Below are positions 15,588 to 24,378 of a stretch of DNA of 31,206 bases, one piece after another. Position 1 is the first letter of the stretch. Each line of letters opens with the position of its first letter. The notes below the pieces were generated by a model that was given only the letters and a program-made list of their open reading frames with translations, was not told the DNA's origin and did no database searches. A program made the position numbers and the translations under genes. The stretch lies in assembly GCA_910586455.1 (NCBI GenBank), contig CAJUHX010000017.1:1-31206 (forward strand), given 5' to 3'. The DNA comes from an uncultured Muribaculaceae bacterium (GTDB lineage Bacteria; Bacteroidota; Bacteroidia; Bacteroidales; Muribaculaceae).

Positions 15588-18230
15588 ATGCGATATAAAT
15601 TTCTTATAGTAATCGGGCTGCTGTTGGCGGCCTTCGGCAGCCGCGAAGCCGCGGCCCAGCAGACGGCCGATACCGTTTACAACCCGCAGGTGCTGTACAA
15701 CTCAATGCCCCGCACTTACGAAATCGTGGACATCGACGTAACCGGTGCGCCTAACTACGACTCCGAAATGGTCCTTGGAGTTTCAGGTTTGAAAGTCGGC
15801 GACCGTGTGCCTATTCCCGGCAGCGAGATTACTGACGCAATCAAGCGCCTGATGCGTCACGGCCTGTTCAGCCAGGCTCAGGTGAAACTGGTGAAAACCG
15901 TCGGCGACAAGGCATGGATTGAAATCGCATTGCGCACTCAGCCACGCATCAGCCAGGTAAACTATCTGGGCATGAAGAAAGGCGAACGCGAGGACCTGCA
16001 GGAACGCCTGCAGCTGATGAAGGGCAACTCGATATCGCAGAACATTGTGAACCGTACCAAGGCTATCGTGCAGAAATACTTCGCCGACAAAGGATTCGGT
16101 AACGCTGAGGTGTTCGTGGACCTGCGCGACGACCTCTCAAACCCCAACGAAGTGTTCGTGGACATTTCGGTCGACAAACATTCCAAGGTAAAAGTTCATA
16201 AAATATATATCGACGGCAACGAGGTGCTCTCCGACAACCAGCTGCAGCGCACCATGAAGAAAACCAATGAAAACGGCAAGATTCTGAACCTGTTCAAGCA
16301 GAAAAAATTCGTTGAGAACGATTACCGCGACGACCTTAACCGCATACTCGAGAAGTATAACGAAAAGGGCTACCGCGACGCCAAAATCGTGGCTGACTCG
16401 GTAGTACCCTACAACGAGAAGATGGTCGACGTTTACATCGACATCGACGAGGGACGCCAATACTACATCAAGGATATTACATGGGTGGGCAACTCGGTAT
16501 ACCCCAACGAAATACTCAACGCCTATCTCGAACTCAAGCCCGGCGACATATACAATCAGAAGCTGATGAACAAGCGACTCACCGAAGACGAGGACGCCGT
16601 GGCCAACCTGTACATGGACAACGGTTACCTGTTCTATAACCTCGTGCCTATCGAACGCGAAGTTTCCGGCGACAGCATATCGCTGGAAATGCGAATGATG
16701 GAAGGTCCGCAGGCCCGAATCAACAATGTGACCATCAACGGCAACGACCGACTCTACGAAAAGGTTATCCGCCGCGAGCTCCGTGTAAAACCTGGCGAAC
16801 TATTCAGCAAGAGCGACCTTATACGTTCGCTGCGCGAAATAGCTCAGACCGGACATTTCAATCCCGAGAACATGAATCCCGACGTACAGCCCAATGAAGA
16901 CAACGGAACTGTTGACGTAGTGTTCAACCTCGAGTCCAAAGCCAATGACCAGATTGAATTCTCGCTCGGCTGGGGCCAGACCGGTATCATAGGCAAGCTG
17001 GCTCTGAAGTTCACCAACTTCTCTATCAAGAACCTCTTCCACCCGAGTTCGTACAAGGGCCTGATTCCGCAGGGCGAAGGCCAGACATTCACCATCAGCG
17101 CACAGACCAACGCACGCTACTACCAGTCGTACTCACTGTCGTTTCTCGACCCCTGGTTCGGCGGCAAGCGACCCAACCAGCTGTCGGTATCGGCCTTCTA
17201 CAGCCGTCAGACCGGCGTAAACTCGTCGTTCTACAACAACAGCTGGCTGAGCGGCGCAGGCTACGGCTATCCGGGCATGTATGGTGGCATGTACGGCGGC
17301 TATGGCAACTCGTACAACGACTATCTGAACAACAGCTACGAAAACTCGCTCGACCCAAACAAGGTATTGCAGATGGTAGGCGTGAACGTAGGCTTCGGCA
17401 AGCGTCTGAAATGGCCCGACGACTACTTTACCTTTACCGCCGAACTCGGCTACAACTGGTACTACCTCAAAAACTGGGATTACTTGTACTATATGAACAA
17501 CGGTACGTCGAACGCACTCGTGCTGGGTCTGACTCTGGCTCGCACATCAATCGACAACCCGCTGTACACCCGCAGTGGCTCGAGCTTCTCACTGAGCCTG
17601 CAGATGACCCCGCCGGCATCGCTTTTCAGCCGTCACCGCGACTGGGAAGCACTCTCAAAAGAGAACACCGCAGAGTCGAAGAAAGAACTTTACCGCTGGA
17701 TTGAATACTGGAAACTGCGCTTCAAATCGCGCACCTATACTCCGCTGGCAAACGCCAACGGCCAGTGGACTCCGGTGCTTATGACACGTGCCGATTTCGG
17801 TTTGATTGGTTCTTATAACAAATATCTCAAGACACCATTCGAAACCTTCTATGTGGGCGGCGACGGTATGTCGGGTTCTTACACCTACGCCACCGAAACC
17901 ATAGCCCTGCGCGGTTACGATAACGGCCAGTTCACCCCCTACGGCAGCGAAGGCTATGCTTACGCCCGCATGGGTGTCGAAATCCACTTCCCGCTGATGC
18001 TGCAGCCCACAACCACCATCTATGCCCTGACATTCCTCGAAGGTGGTAATGCCTGGACTTCGGTCAAGGAATTCAACCCCTTCTCGCTCAAGCGCAGCGC
18101 CGGTGCCGGTCTGCGTATCTACCTGCCGATGGTAGGTATGATGGGTATCGACTGGGCCTACGGTTTCGACCGTGTACGAGGCGAAAAAGGCGGCAGCCAC
18201 TTCCACTTCATCCTCGGTCAGGAATTCTAA
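15588..18230 (+). CDS. bamA: outer-membrane protein assembly factor BamA
   Basis: It folds and inserts beta-barrel proteins into the outer membrane. The 880-residue protein has a signal peptide (about 1-23), five POTRA domains (about 42-118, 119-198, 201-288, 291-373 and 376-450) and a C-terminal barrel (about 455-880) ending in phenylalanine (HFILGQEF). The conserved barrel motif GGDGMSGSYTYATETIALRGY is present in its expected form, with the RGY arginine of the lid loop. An unusual Gly/Tyr/Asn-rich insert (residues about 555-586) lies in a putative surface loop. It is followed by two skp-like chaperone genes. Confidence 0.96.
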   Translation: MRYKFLIVIGLLLAAFGSREAAAQQTADTVYNPQVLYNSMPRTYEIVDIDVTGAPNYDSEMVLGVSGLKVGDRVPIPGSEITDAIKRLMRHGLFSQAQVKLVKTVGDKAWIEIALRTQPRISQVNYLGMKKGEREDLQERLQLMKGNSISQNIVNRTKAIVQKYFADKGFGNAEVFVDLRDDLSNPNEVFVDISVDKHSKVKVHKIYIDGNEVLSDNQLQRTMKKTNENGKILNLFKQKKFVENDYRDDLNRILEKYNEKGYRDAKIVADSVVPYNEKMVDVYIDIDEGRQYYIKDITWVGNSVYPNEILNAYLELKPGDIYNQKLMNKRLTEDEDAVANLYMDNGYLFYNLVPIEREVSGDSISLEMRMMEGPQARINNVTINGNDRLYEKVIRRELRVKPGELFSKSDLIRSLREIAQTGHFNPENMNPDVQPNEDNGTVDVVFNLESKANDQIEFSLGWGQTGIIGKLALKFTNFSIKNLFHPSSYKGLIPQGEGQTFTISAQTNARYYQSYSLSFLDPWFGGKRPNQLSVSAFYSRQTGVNSSFYNNSWLSGAGYGYPGMYGGMYGGYGNSYNDYLNNSYENSLDPNKVLQMVGVNVGFGKRLKWPDDYFTFTAELGYNWYYLKNWDYLYYMNNGTSNALVLGLTLARTSIDNPLYTRSGSSFSLSLQMTPPASLFSRHRDWEALSKENTAESKKELYRWIEYWKLRFKSRTYTPLANANGQWTPVLMTRADFGLIGSYNKYLKTPFETFYVGGDGMSGSYTYATETIALRGYDNGQFTPYGSEGYAYARMGVEIHFPLMLQPTTTIYALTFLEGGNAWTSVKEFNPFSLKRSAGAGLRIYLPMVGMMGIDWAYGFDRVRGEKGGSHFHFILGQEF

Positions 18231-18320
18231 GTATGAACCAAGCCCTGTGCCGGGACGTTTAAACCTTGCACATATTAAACTGTCTAATAAGCAAACTCCT
18301 CAAAAACAACAATACTCAAC

Positions 18321-18839
18321 ATGAAACGAATTACAATTATCCTGGCCCTGGTACTGGCATGCGCCTCGGCGGCCATGGCTCAGAAGTTCGCTCTGGTCGA
18401 CATGGATTATATACTCAAGAACGTGCCGCAGTACGAGATGGCCAACGAGCAGCTCAACCAGCTGTCGCAGCGCTGGCAGAAAGAAGTCGAGGCTGTAGGC
18501 AAGGAGGCCGAGAATATGTACCAGGCTTATCTGGCCGAGAAAGTCTTCCTCACCGAGGAGCAGGTGAAGAAGCGCGAGGCCGACGTGGTGGCAAAAGAGA
18601 AAGAGGCCACTGAGCTCCGCTACAAATACTTCGGTCCGGAAGGCGAACTGTACAAGAAGCGCCAGTCGCTGCTCAAGCCGGTGCAGGACGAAGTGTACAA
18701 TGCCATTAAGAAAGTGGCCGACGAACGCGGCTATCAGGCCATATTCGACCGTGCCACCTCAAGCGACATAATCTACGCCTCGCCGCGTATCGACGTCAGC
18801 AACGAAGTACTTGCCAAAATGGGCTATTCAGCCAATTAA
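18321..18839 (+). CDS. OmpH/Skp-family periplasmic chaperone (first copy)
   Basis: A 172-residue protein with a signal peptide cut after about residue 20 (AMA/QKF). The mature protein starts KFALVDMDYILKNVPQYEMA, the Skp beta-strand and hinge, then long charged coiled-coil helices (about 40-130), and ends in the returning strand YQAIFDRATSSDIIYASPRID. Skp trimers carry unfolded outer-membrane proteins through the periplasm to BamA. This copy lies 90 bases after bamA and 48 before a second, diverged copy. Confidence 0.92.
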   Translation: MKRITIILALVLACASAAMAQKFALVDMDYILKNVPQYEMANEQLNQLSQRWQKEVEAVGKEAENMYQAYLAEKVFLTEEQVKKREADVVAKEKEATELRYKYFGPEGELYKKRQSLLKPVQDEVYNAIKKVADERGYQAIFDRATSSDIIYASPRIDVSNEVLAKMGYSAN

Positions 18840-18887
18840 ACGTTAAACATCAAATAAGTTTCATCACTAAATAAACCATAGATAAAC

Positions 18888-19391
18888 ATGTTTAAGAAAA
18901 TTCTATTGCTTATCGCAGTGCTGCTGCCCATGTCGGCATTCGCACAGAAATTCGCTGTTGTAGACATTCAGGCAGTAATGGATGCAATGCCCGAAGTTGC
19001 AGCTGCACAGACACAGCTCGAAGCCGCGAACCAACAGTTAAAATCCGAACTTGATAAAATTCAGGCAGAGGTACAGAAACTCTACAACGAGTACCAGACT
19101 ATCGCCGAGGACCCCAACACTCCCCAGAGCATAAAGGAGCGCCGTATGTCTGAAATTAATGAGAAAGCAACCAAGGCGGAGCAGTTCCGCGAGCAGGCAC
19201 AGCAGGATCTGATGCAGCAGAATCAGCAGCTTATGGCTCCTATTCAGGCCAAAATGATTGACGCTATCAAGGCTGTAGGTCAGGAAGGCGGCTACACAGC
19301 AGTTATGCCCAAAGACGACGGACTTTTCCTTTATATGGGTTCGGACATGCTCGACGTGACCATCGCCGTTAAAGCCAAACTCGGTATCTGA
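18888..19391 (+). CDS. OmpH/Skp-family periplasmic chaperone (second copy)
   Basis: A 167-residue protein with a signal peptide (about 1-19, SAFA/QKF), then KFAVVDIQAVMDAMPEVAAA and a long Gln/Glu-rich coiled coil (about 40-120). The end, YTAVMPKDDGLFLYMGSDMLDVT, forms the final strand. It differs substantially from the preceding copy, so the pair is an old duplication, as is common in Bacteroidetes. Codon use is slightly less GC-rich than in bamA. A strong terminator follows. Confidence 0.92.
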   Translation: MFKKILLLIAVLLPMSAFAQKFAVVDIQAVMDAMPEVAAAQTQLEAANQQLKSELDKIQAEVQKLYNEYQTIAEDPNTPQSIKERRMSEINEKATKAEQFREQAQQDLMQQNQQLMAPIQAKMIDAIKAVGQEGGYTAVMPKDDGLFLYMGSDMLDVTIAVKAKLGI

Positions 19392-19418
19392 TTTTAATCG
19401 AATAACCCAAATATACAT

Positions 19419-19447
19419 AATAACCCCGGCATGCCGGGGTTATTTTT
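19419..19447 (+). terminator. Rho-independent terminator of the bamA-skp operon
   Basis: AATAACCCCGGC and GCCGGGGTTATT flank a minimal loop, followed by a run of five T (19443-19447). The start codon of the next gene is only nine bases past the T-run. Confidence 0.88.
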
Positions 19448-19455
19448 CTATCGCT

Positions 19456-19830
19456 ATGTTATCACCTGCAATAATTACAGTAATACTGCTTGTATGCTCC
19501 AATATATTTATGACATTTGCCTGGTACGGCCATCTGAAACTCCAGAGTTCAGGCGTAAGCAGTTCATGGCCTCTGTGGCTTGTGATATTGTTTTCATGGG
19601 GCATAGCATTGATTGAGTACTCTTTTCAGGTTCCTGCCAACCGTATAGGCTTCGAGGGGAACGGAGGGCCCTACTCGCTGATGCACCTTAAAATCATGCA
19701 GGAAGTCATCACACTGGTGGTGTTTGTTATTTTCAGCGTGGTCTTCTTCGATAATTTCCAGCTCCGCTGGAACCACTATGCCGCCATGCTCCTGCTTGTG
19801 GGCGCAGTTGCGTTGGTATTCTACAAATAG
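19456..19830 (+). CDS. DUF486 (DMT-like) small membrane protein
   Basis: A 124-residue protein with four hydrophobic helices (about 4-24, 38-54, 80-102 and 106-123). Motifs such as FMTFAWYGHLK and IEYSFQVPANRIG are characteristic of the DUF486 family (PF04342), related to half-size drug/metabolite transporter-like proteins; the substrate is unknown. It begins directly behind the skp operon terminator and no promoter box is seen between, so expression probably relies on read-through. It converges on the GH109 gene, 35 bases away. Confidence 0.88.
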   Translation: MLSPAIITVILLVCSNIFMTFAWYGHLKLQSSGVSSSWPLWLVILFSWGIALIEYSFQVPANRIGFEGNGGPYSLMHLKIMQEVITLVVFVIFSVVFFDNFQLRWNHYAAMLLLVGAVALVFYK

Positions 19831-19865
19831 CGCTACAACTTTAGTGGTGTTGCCCGGGCGCTAAG

Positions 19866-21272
19866 TTATTTAGTGTCAATGGTGAATGCGTGGCGGTAGC
19901 CTTTGACCTTGTTCCAGGCTCCACGGGTAAAATCAGGAACCTCTACGGGCGCTGAGCCGTTTTCGATAGAGATTGCCGACAGCGGAGCCAGCGCACACCA
20001 TTCAGCCAGGTCATACACATCCATGTCCAGCGGCAGACCGTTGCGCAGGCAGTAAATCAGGCGGTAGTCCATTATGTAGTCCATGCCGCCATGTCCGCCC
20101 ACACTCTTTGCCACCTCGCCTACCTCACGGATTATGGGGTGCAGGTAATGCTCGGTAAGAGCCCGGCGCTGCTCGTCGCTTATATAGCCGTGTGCGTTCA
20201 GGTTCTGGTGGTCGGGTACAGTGCCGGGTGCAAGCTGCTCGGGTTCGAAGGCATAGCCCTCCGACGGATATTTGTTGGCGAAGCCCTTGGTGCCGGTAAG
20301 TTGATACATGCGTGTGTAGGGTCGCGGATTCACTACATCGTGCTGTATGTGTATGGTCTTGCCCTTTTCGGTGCGTATCATGGTCATGGTGTGGTCGCCG
20401 TTGGCAAAACTCTCAGGGGCCTTGCCGGTCTTTTTCTCAATCCACTGCGGGGCACCTACAGCCTCTGTATCCATGGCCACGAGGATATTCATCTTGTCGC
20501 CGCGGTGTATGTCGAGAAGCTGGCAGGCAGGCCCCATGCCGTGGGTAGGGTATACGTCGCCACGGTGTTTGCTGTTGTAATCCATACGCCAGTTCTGCCA
20601 GTAGGCATCCCAGAAGTCAGCCAGATTGTGGATATAGCTGCCCTCTACGTGCATAAGCTCGCCGAAAAGGCCTTGCTGAGCCATGTTCAGGGTATTCATT
20701 TCAAAGAAGTCGTACACGCAGTTTTCGAGCATCATGCAGTGCAGGCGTCGCGATTCTGCAGTGTTTATCAGCGCCCATATCTCGTCGAGATTCAGTGCCG
20801 CAGGTACTTCGATAGCCACGTGCTTGCCGTGTTCCATGGCATAGATAGCTATCGGCGCGTGGTTTTTCCAGTCGGTGGCAATGTACACCAGGTCAACGTC
20901 GGGGTCTTCGCACAGGCCTTTCCACGAGTCGGATTTGCCGCCGTAAGTGTCGGGTATCGGATAACCGGCCTTGCTCAGGTCTGCCGCCGACTTGTCGACA
21001 CGGCTTTGCTCAATGTCGCAGATGGCGGTGATTTTGCTGCCGGGCACGTGTGTGAAACGGCGTACGGCCTCGGAGCCGCGCATGCCAAGGCCCACAAAGC
21101 CCACGCGGACAGTGTCAATTGCCGGGGCGGCAAAGCCTACAAGGTCGGTGGCCCCGGCAGGACGGGCGGGAATTTCGGTGCGTATCGGTTCGGTGGCGCC
21201 TGCGGTCAGGAGTCCGCAGCCGAATATTATGGCTGCAACGGCCTGAAGTCGGAATGCTTTCTTGAAATTCAT
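19866..21272 (-). CDS. GH109-type NAD-dependent glycosidase (Gfo/Idh/MocA fold), likely alpha-N-acetylgalactosaminidase
   Basis: A 468-residue exported protein with an N-terminal signal. A possible lipobox IFGC (C19) would make it a lipoprotein; the twin-arginine signal found on many GH109 enzymes is absent. The Rossmann motif VGFVGLGMRG (57-66) binds NAD. The following features, AIEVPAA, MMLENCVYDFFEMNTLNM, YPTHGMGPACQLLDIHRGD and PYTRMYQLTGTKG, are typical of GH109. These enzymes use an NAD-based oxidation-elimination mechanism and release GalNAc from alpha-linked glycans such as mucin cores. It starts 10 bases after the sugar kinase gene, with no promoter of its own. Confidence 0.9.
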   Translation of the reverse strand: MNFKKAFRLQAVAAIIFGCGLLTAGATEPIRTEIPARPAGATDLVGFAAPAIDTVRVGFVGLGMRGSEAVRRFTHVPGSKITAICDIEQSRVDKSAADLSKAGYPIPDTYGGKSDSWKGLCEDPDVDLVYIATDWKNHAPIAIYAMEHGKHVAIEVPAALNLDEIWALINTAESRRLHCMMLENCVYDFFEMNTLNMAQQGLFGELMHVEGSYIHNLADFWDAYWQNWRMDYNSKHRGDVYPTHGMGPACQLLDIHRGDKMNILVAMDTEAVGAPQWIEKKTGKAPESFANGDHTMTMIRTEKGKTIHIQHDVVNPRPYTRMYQLTGTKGFANKYPSEGYAFEPEQLAPGTVPDHQNLNAHGYISDEQRRALTEHYLHPIIREVGEVAKSVGGHGGMDYIMDYRLIYCLRNGLPLDMDVYDLAEWCALAPLSAISIENGSAPVEVPDFTRGAWNKVKGYRHAFTIDTK

Positions 21273-21282
21273 GTTTTGTCGC

Positions 21283-22377
21283 TTATTTATGTGAAGATAT
21301 ATAATTATTTACTATGGCGCACATGTCGGAATAGTGCTGCTCCATACTCTGCAGCAGCCGGTACTGGGCATGAGTGCGTACCAAATTGTGTTCGGGATAT
21401 TGAATCTTGTAGTACTTGTCGCCGTCGATATAGTCCATCAGAAAGCGCAGTACTTGCTCAAAGGTAATATACAGCGCCGAGAACGCCATGTGCGCTGTTT
21501 CGGATGACGTGAGAGTATCGAGCCGTTGCGACAGATAGCCTTCGGTATAGGCTTTGAACATTTCGGTCGACAGACCTACGCGGCTGAGGTCGCGGTCGTC
21601 CTCGTCGCCGGTATTGGCGTAGGAGCGTATGGCGTCGCCGTAGTCGTAGAGCGAACTGCTGCTCATTACAGTATCGAGGTCAATCACACACAGCACATTG
21701 CCGTTTGTATCGAAAAGGATGTTGCTGATTTTGGTGTCGTTGTGGGTTACTCGGCATGGTATCTCGCCCGATTCTATAAGGGCGTGGAATTCGAGCATCT
21801 GACGGCGGCGCGACTCAATCAGGCCTATTTCCTCGCTCAGCGAGGCGCAGCGCCCGGCGGCATCGCGGGCCAGAGCCCGGTCCCACTGTTCGAAGCGGTA
21901 CCTTATGTTGTGAAAGCCCTTGATGGTTTCCGACAGCACGCCCGGAAAGTCGGCCAGCTGCGACTGGAAGCGGCCTATGCCTGCGCCGCCCATGTAGGCC
22001 AGAGCCGGAGTGTCGGCGCGATCGTATGTCACCGAGCCGTCGATATAAAGGCACATGGCCCAGTACTGGCCTTCATCGTCAATGTAGTAGGGCAGGCCGT
22101 CGAGAGTCCTTACCACGGTCAGGACACTGCGGTCAGGGTCGTCGCCGGCTTCGGCCGCCTTGAGGCGCAGATGCGCGGTAACAGCGCAGATATTATCCAT
22201 CATGGCCGGAACATCCGGAAATATATTCTTGTTTTTGCGCTGCAGGATATAATCGGGAGCGTTACCTTCGGTAATAACCTTGAAAGTATCGTTTATAAAG
22301 CCTGCACCAAGTGCTTTGATTTCACTTACAGTGCCGTTGATAGCGAATTGAGTTGCGATTTCTTTAAGTTTATCCAT
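21283..22377 (-). CDS. hexosamine kinase-like phosphotransferase (APH/NahK type)
   Basis: From the ATG at 22375-22377 the protein has 364 residues. Upstream codons in the frame are excluded because the -7 box lies over them. The kinase core shows an ATP-loop strand (IKALGAGFINDTFKV, about 20-34), the catalytic loop THNDTKISN (211-219, D214) and the metal-binding IDLDT (232-236). This pattern fits N-acetylhexosamine 1-kinases, which turn GlcNAc or GalNAc into the 1-phosphate; aminoglycoside or choline kinases share the fold. The following GH109 glycosidase on the same transcript argues for GalNAc as substrate, which is inference. Confidence 0.82.
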   Translation of the reverse strand: MDKLKEIATQFAINGTVSEIKALGAGFINDTFKVITEGNAPDYILQRKNKNIFPDVPAMMDNICAVTAHLRLKAAEAGDDPDRSVLTVVRTLDGLPYYIDDEGQYWAMCLYIDGSVTYDRADTPALAYMGGAGIGRFQSQLADFPGVLSETIKGFHNIRYRFEQWDRALARDAAGRCASLSEEIGLIESRRRQMLEFHALIESGEIPCRVTHNDTKISNILFDTNGNVLCVIDLDTVMSSSSLYDYGDAIRSYANTGDEDDRDLSRVGLSTEMFKAYTEGYLSQRLDTLTSSETAHMAFSALYITFEQVLRFLMDYIDGDKYYKIQYPEHNLVRTHAQYRLLQSMEQHYSDMCAIVNNYISSHK

Positions 22378-22410
22378 GATAGTGATTATGGGAGGCTGTA
22401 GTACTTTACG

Positions 22411-22418
22411 CAAAATTA
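22411..22418 (-). promoter_or_regulatory. -7 box of the kinase-GH109 operon
   Basis: TAATTTTG on the minus strand, ending 33 bases before the kinase ATG. No -33 match is seen at 19-21 bases. Confidence 0.6.
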
Positions 22419-22527
22419 ATTCAAAAAATCGGATTATTCTCTTATTGAAGAATAAAATATTCTAATAGACGCTCTTACACGCGCATATTATGCTAAAAAA
22501 GTGTACAAAAATTCTGGCTATTATTGT

Positions 22528-22535
22528 TATTTTTG
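22528..22535 (+). promoter_or_regulatory. -7 box of the GH26 gene
   Basis: TATTTTTG fits TAnnTTTG and ends 25 bases before the ATG at 22561. No good -33 element. Together with the opposite box at 22411-22418 it forms a divergent control region of about 180 bases. Confidence 0.55.
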
Positions 22536-22560
22536 CAGCAAAATAAATCAATACCGAATT

Positions 22561-23631
22561 ATGACCTTTCTCAGTATACTTGCTTGTGCCGCCTGCGTAT
22601 GTGCCGGCGCTGACTCTACCTGCTGTGCATCTACTGCGCAGTCGCTTATCTGCAACCTGGCCGATGCTGCAGAGCATGGTCGCTTTTACTTTGGTCATCA
22701 CGACGATACTGCCTACGGTCGCGACTGGCAATATGTAGAAGGCGCATCCGACGTAAAGGCCCTCACGGGCCGCTATCCCGGCATGATGAGCTGGGATCTG
22801 GGCATGATTGAGCTTGCCTCCGACAAGAACCTCGACGGAGTGCCATTCAGCTTCATGGCAACAGAAATATCCCGTCAGCAGGCACGCGGCGGAGTAAGTA
22901 CTATCAGCTGGCATCCGCGCAATCCGGCTACCGGCGGCGACAGCTGGGATACCTCGGCGTCGCCTCTGGAACTGATGGCCGAAAACCCGGCCCTGCGCGA
23001 CACCCTTGAGCTGTGGATTGACCGTGCAGCCGACTTCATAGGCAGCATCCGCAACGACGCCGGCGAGCGTGTGCCGGTAATATTGCGCCCATGGCACGAA
23101 AACAGCGGCAGCTGGTTCTGGTGGGGCGCACCCTACGGCACACCGCAGCAGTACATAGACCTATGGAAACTCACCCGCGAGCGTTTCGATGCCAAGGGTA
23201 TCGACAATGTGGTATGGGCATACGCCCCCGACAAGGATCTCACCCCCGAACAGTATTTCTCGACCTATCCCGGCGACGAATACGTCGACATACTGGGCTG
23301 CGACATCTACCACTTCGACGGCGAAAACGGTCTGGCCGATTTCGAACGGCGCCTCAACGACCAGCTGCCCTATATAGCAGCCGAAGCCAGCCGGCGCGGC
23401 AAGGTCGCCGCCCTTACCGAAACCGGTCTGGAAAGCGTTACCATGCCTCGCTGGTACACCGAGGTAATGCTGCCGGTAATGAAGCGCTATAAGCTGGCAT
23501 ATGTATGCGTGTGGCGCAATGCGCAGAAACAGCAGCTGCCCGACCACTACTACGTGCCCTTTAAAGGCCATCCCGCCGAGGCCGACTTTGTAGAGTTTGC
23601 CTCCGACCCAGCCGTAATAATGGTGCGCTGA
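22561..23631 (+). CDS. secreted GH26 beta-mannanase
   Basis: A 356-residue glycoside hydrolase family 26 enzyme, expected to cut beta-1,4-mannan. The acid/base glutamate is E180 in ILRPWHENSGSWFWWG and the nucleophile is E287 in AALTETG, both in canonical context. Other signs are FGHHDDTAYG (44-53) and MMSWDLG (75-81). The start at 22561 is chosen because a -7 box lies over the upstream part of the frame. The resulting signal peptide (MTFLSILACAACVCAG) has no positive residue before its hydrophobic core and is rich in cysteine, so processing and a possible lipid anchor at C9 are uncertain. No SusC/SusD pair is nearby. Confidence 0.92.
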   Translation: MTFLSILACAACVCAGADSTCCASTAQSLICNLADAAEHGRFYFGHHDDTAYGRDWQYVEGASDVKALTGRYPGMMSWDLGMIELASDKNLDGVPFSFMATEISRQQARGGVSTISWHPRNPATGGDSWDTSASPLELMAENPALRDTLELWIDRAADFIGSIRNDAGERVPVILRPWHENSGSWFWWGAPYGTPQQYIDLWKLTRERFDAKGIDNVVWAYAPDKDLTPEQYFSTYPGDEYVDILGCDIYHFDGENGLADFERRLNDQLPYIAAEASRRGKVAALTETGLESVTMPRWYTEVMLPVMKRYKLAYVCVWRNAQKQQLPDHYYVPFKGHPAEADFVEFASDPAVIMVR

Positions 23632-23639
23632 CCGCGAGG

Positions 23640-23671
23640 TTTGCGCATGCGGCGGAAAATTTGTAACTTTG
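23640..23671 (+). promoter_or_regulatory. promoter of trmD
   Basis: TTTG (23640-23643), 20 bases, then TAACTTTG (23664-23671), ending 16 bases before the trmD ATG and starting nine bases after the GH26 stop. Confidence 0.8.
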
Positions 23672-23687
23672 CGAAAAATATAGCTGT

Positions 23688-24362
23688 ATGCGTATAGACA
23701 TCATAACCGTACTGCCCGAGATGTTCGAGTCGATTCTCGGCTGCTCAATCCTCAAACGCGCACAAAACGCCTCGCTTGCCGAAATTGTAGTGCATAACCT
23801 GCGCGATTATACCACTAACAAACACCGGAAGGTCGACGACTATCCTTTCGGCGGCGATGCCGGTATGGTCATACAGATTGAGCCGGTAGACCGTTGCATA
23901 TCGCACCTGAAAAGCCAGCGCAACTACGACGAAGTGATATTCACCGCCCCCGACGGCGAAGTATTCAACCAGCGCATGGCCAACCGCATGTCGATGATGG
24001 GAAACATCATCATACTCTGCGGCCACTACAAGGGCATAGACTACCGCATACGCGAGCATCTGATTACAAAGGAAATCAGCATAGGCGATTATGTGCTTAC
24101 CGGCGGCGAAATGCCTGCAGCCATCATTACCGACGCCATCGTAAGGCTTATTCCGGGCGCAATAGGCGACGAGCAGAGCGCCCTCACCGACAGTTTCCAG
24201 GACAACCTGCTGGAGCCGCCCATCTACACCCGTCCGGCCGAATACAACGGCTGGGGTGTTCCTGACGTGCTTCTTTCCGGCCATGCCGCCAATATCGACC
24301 GCTGGCGCCACGAACAGGCTTTGGAACGCACCCGCCGTCTGCGTCCCGACCTGCTGAAGTAA
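23688..24362 (+). CDS. trmD: tRNA (guanine-N1)-methyltransferase
   Basis: It methylates G37 of tRNAs read with a following G, using SAM, and so prevents frameshifting. The 224-residue protein has the knotted SPOUT signature: LCGHYKGIDYRIREH (about 109-123) and SIGDYVLTGGEMPA (about 131-144), then VRLIPGAIGDEQSA. It is a single-gene unit; the usual rpsP/rimM/rplS partners are absent. It converges on the truncated adaptor gene of the peptide-export cluster, 16 bases beyond. Confidence 0.96.
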   Translation: MRIDIITVLPEMFESILGCSILKRAQNASLAEIVVHNLRDYTTNKHRKVDDYPFGGDAGMVIQIEPVDRCISHLKSQRNYDEVIFTAPDGEVFNQRMANRMSMMGNIIILCGHYKGIDYRIREHLITKEISIGDYVLTGGEMPAAIITDAIVRLIPGAIGDEQSALTDSFQDNLLEPPIYTRPAEYNGWGVPDVLLSGHAANIDRWRHEQALERTRRLRPDLLK

Positions 24363-24378
24363 GCCGCTCAACACACAT

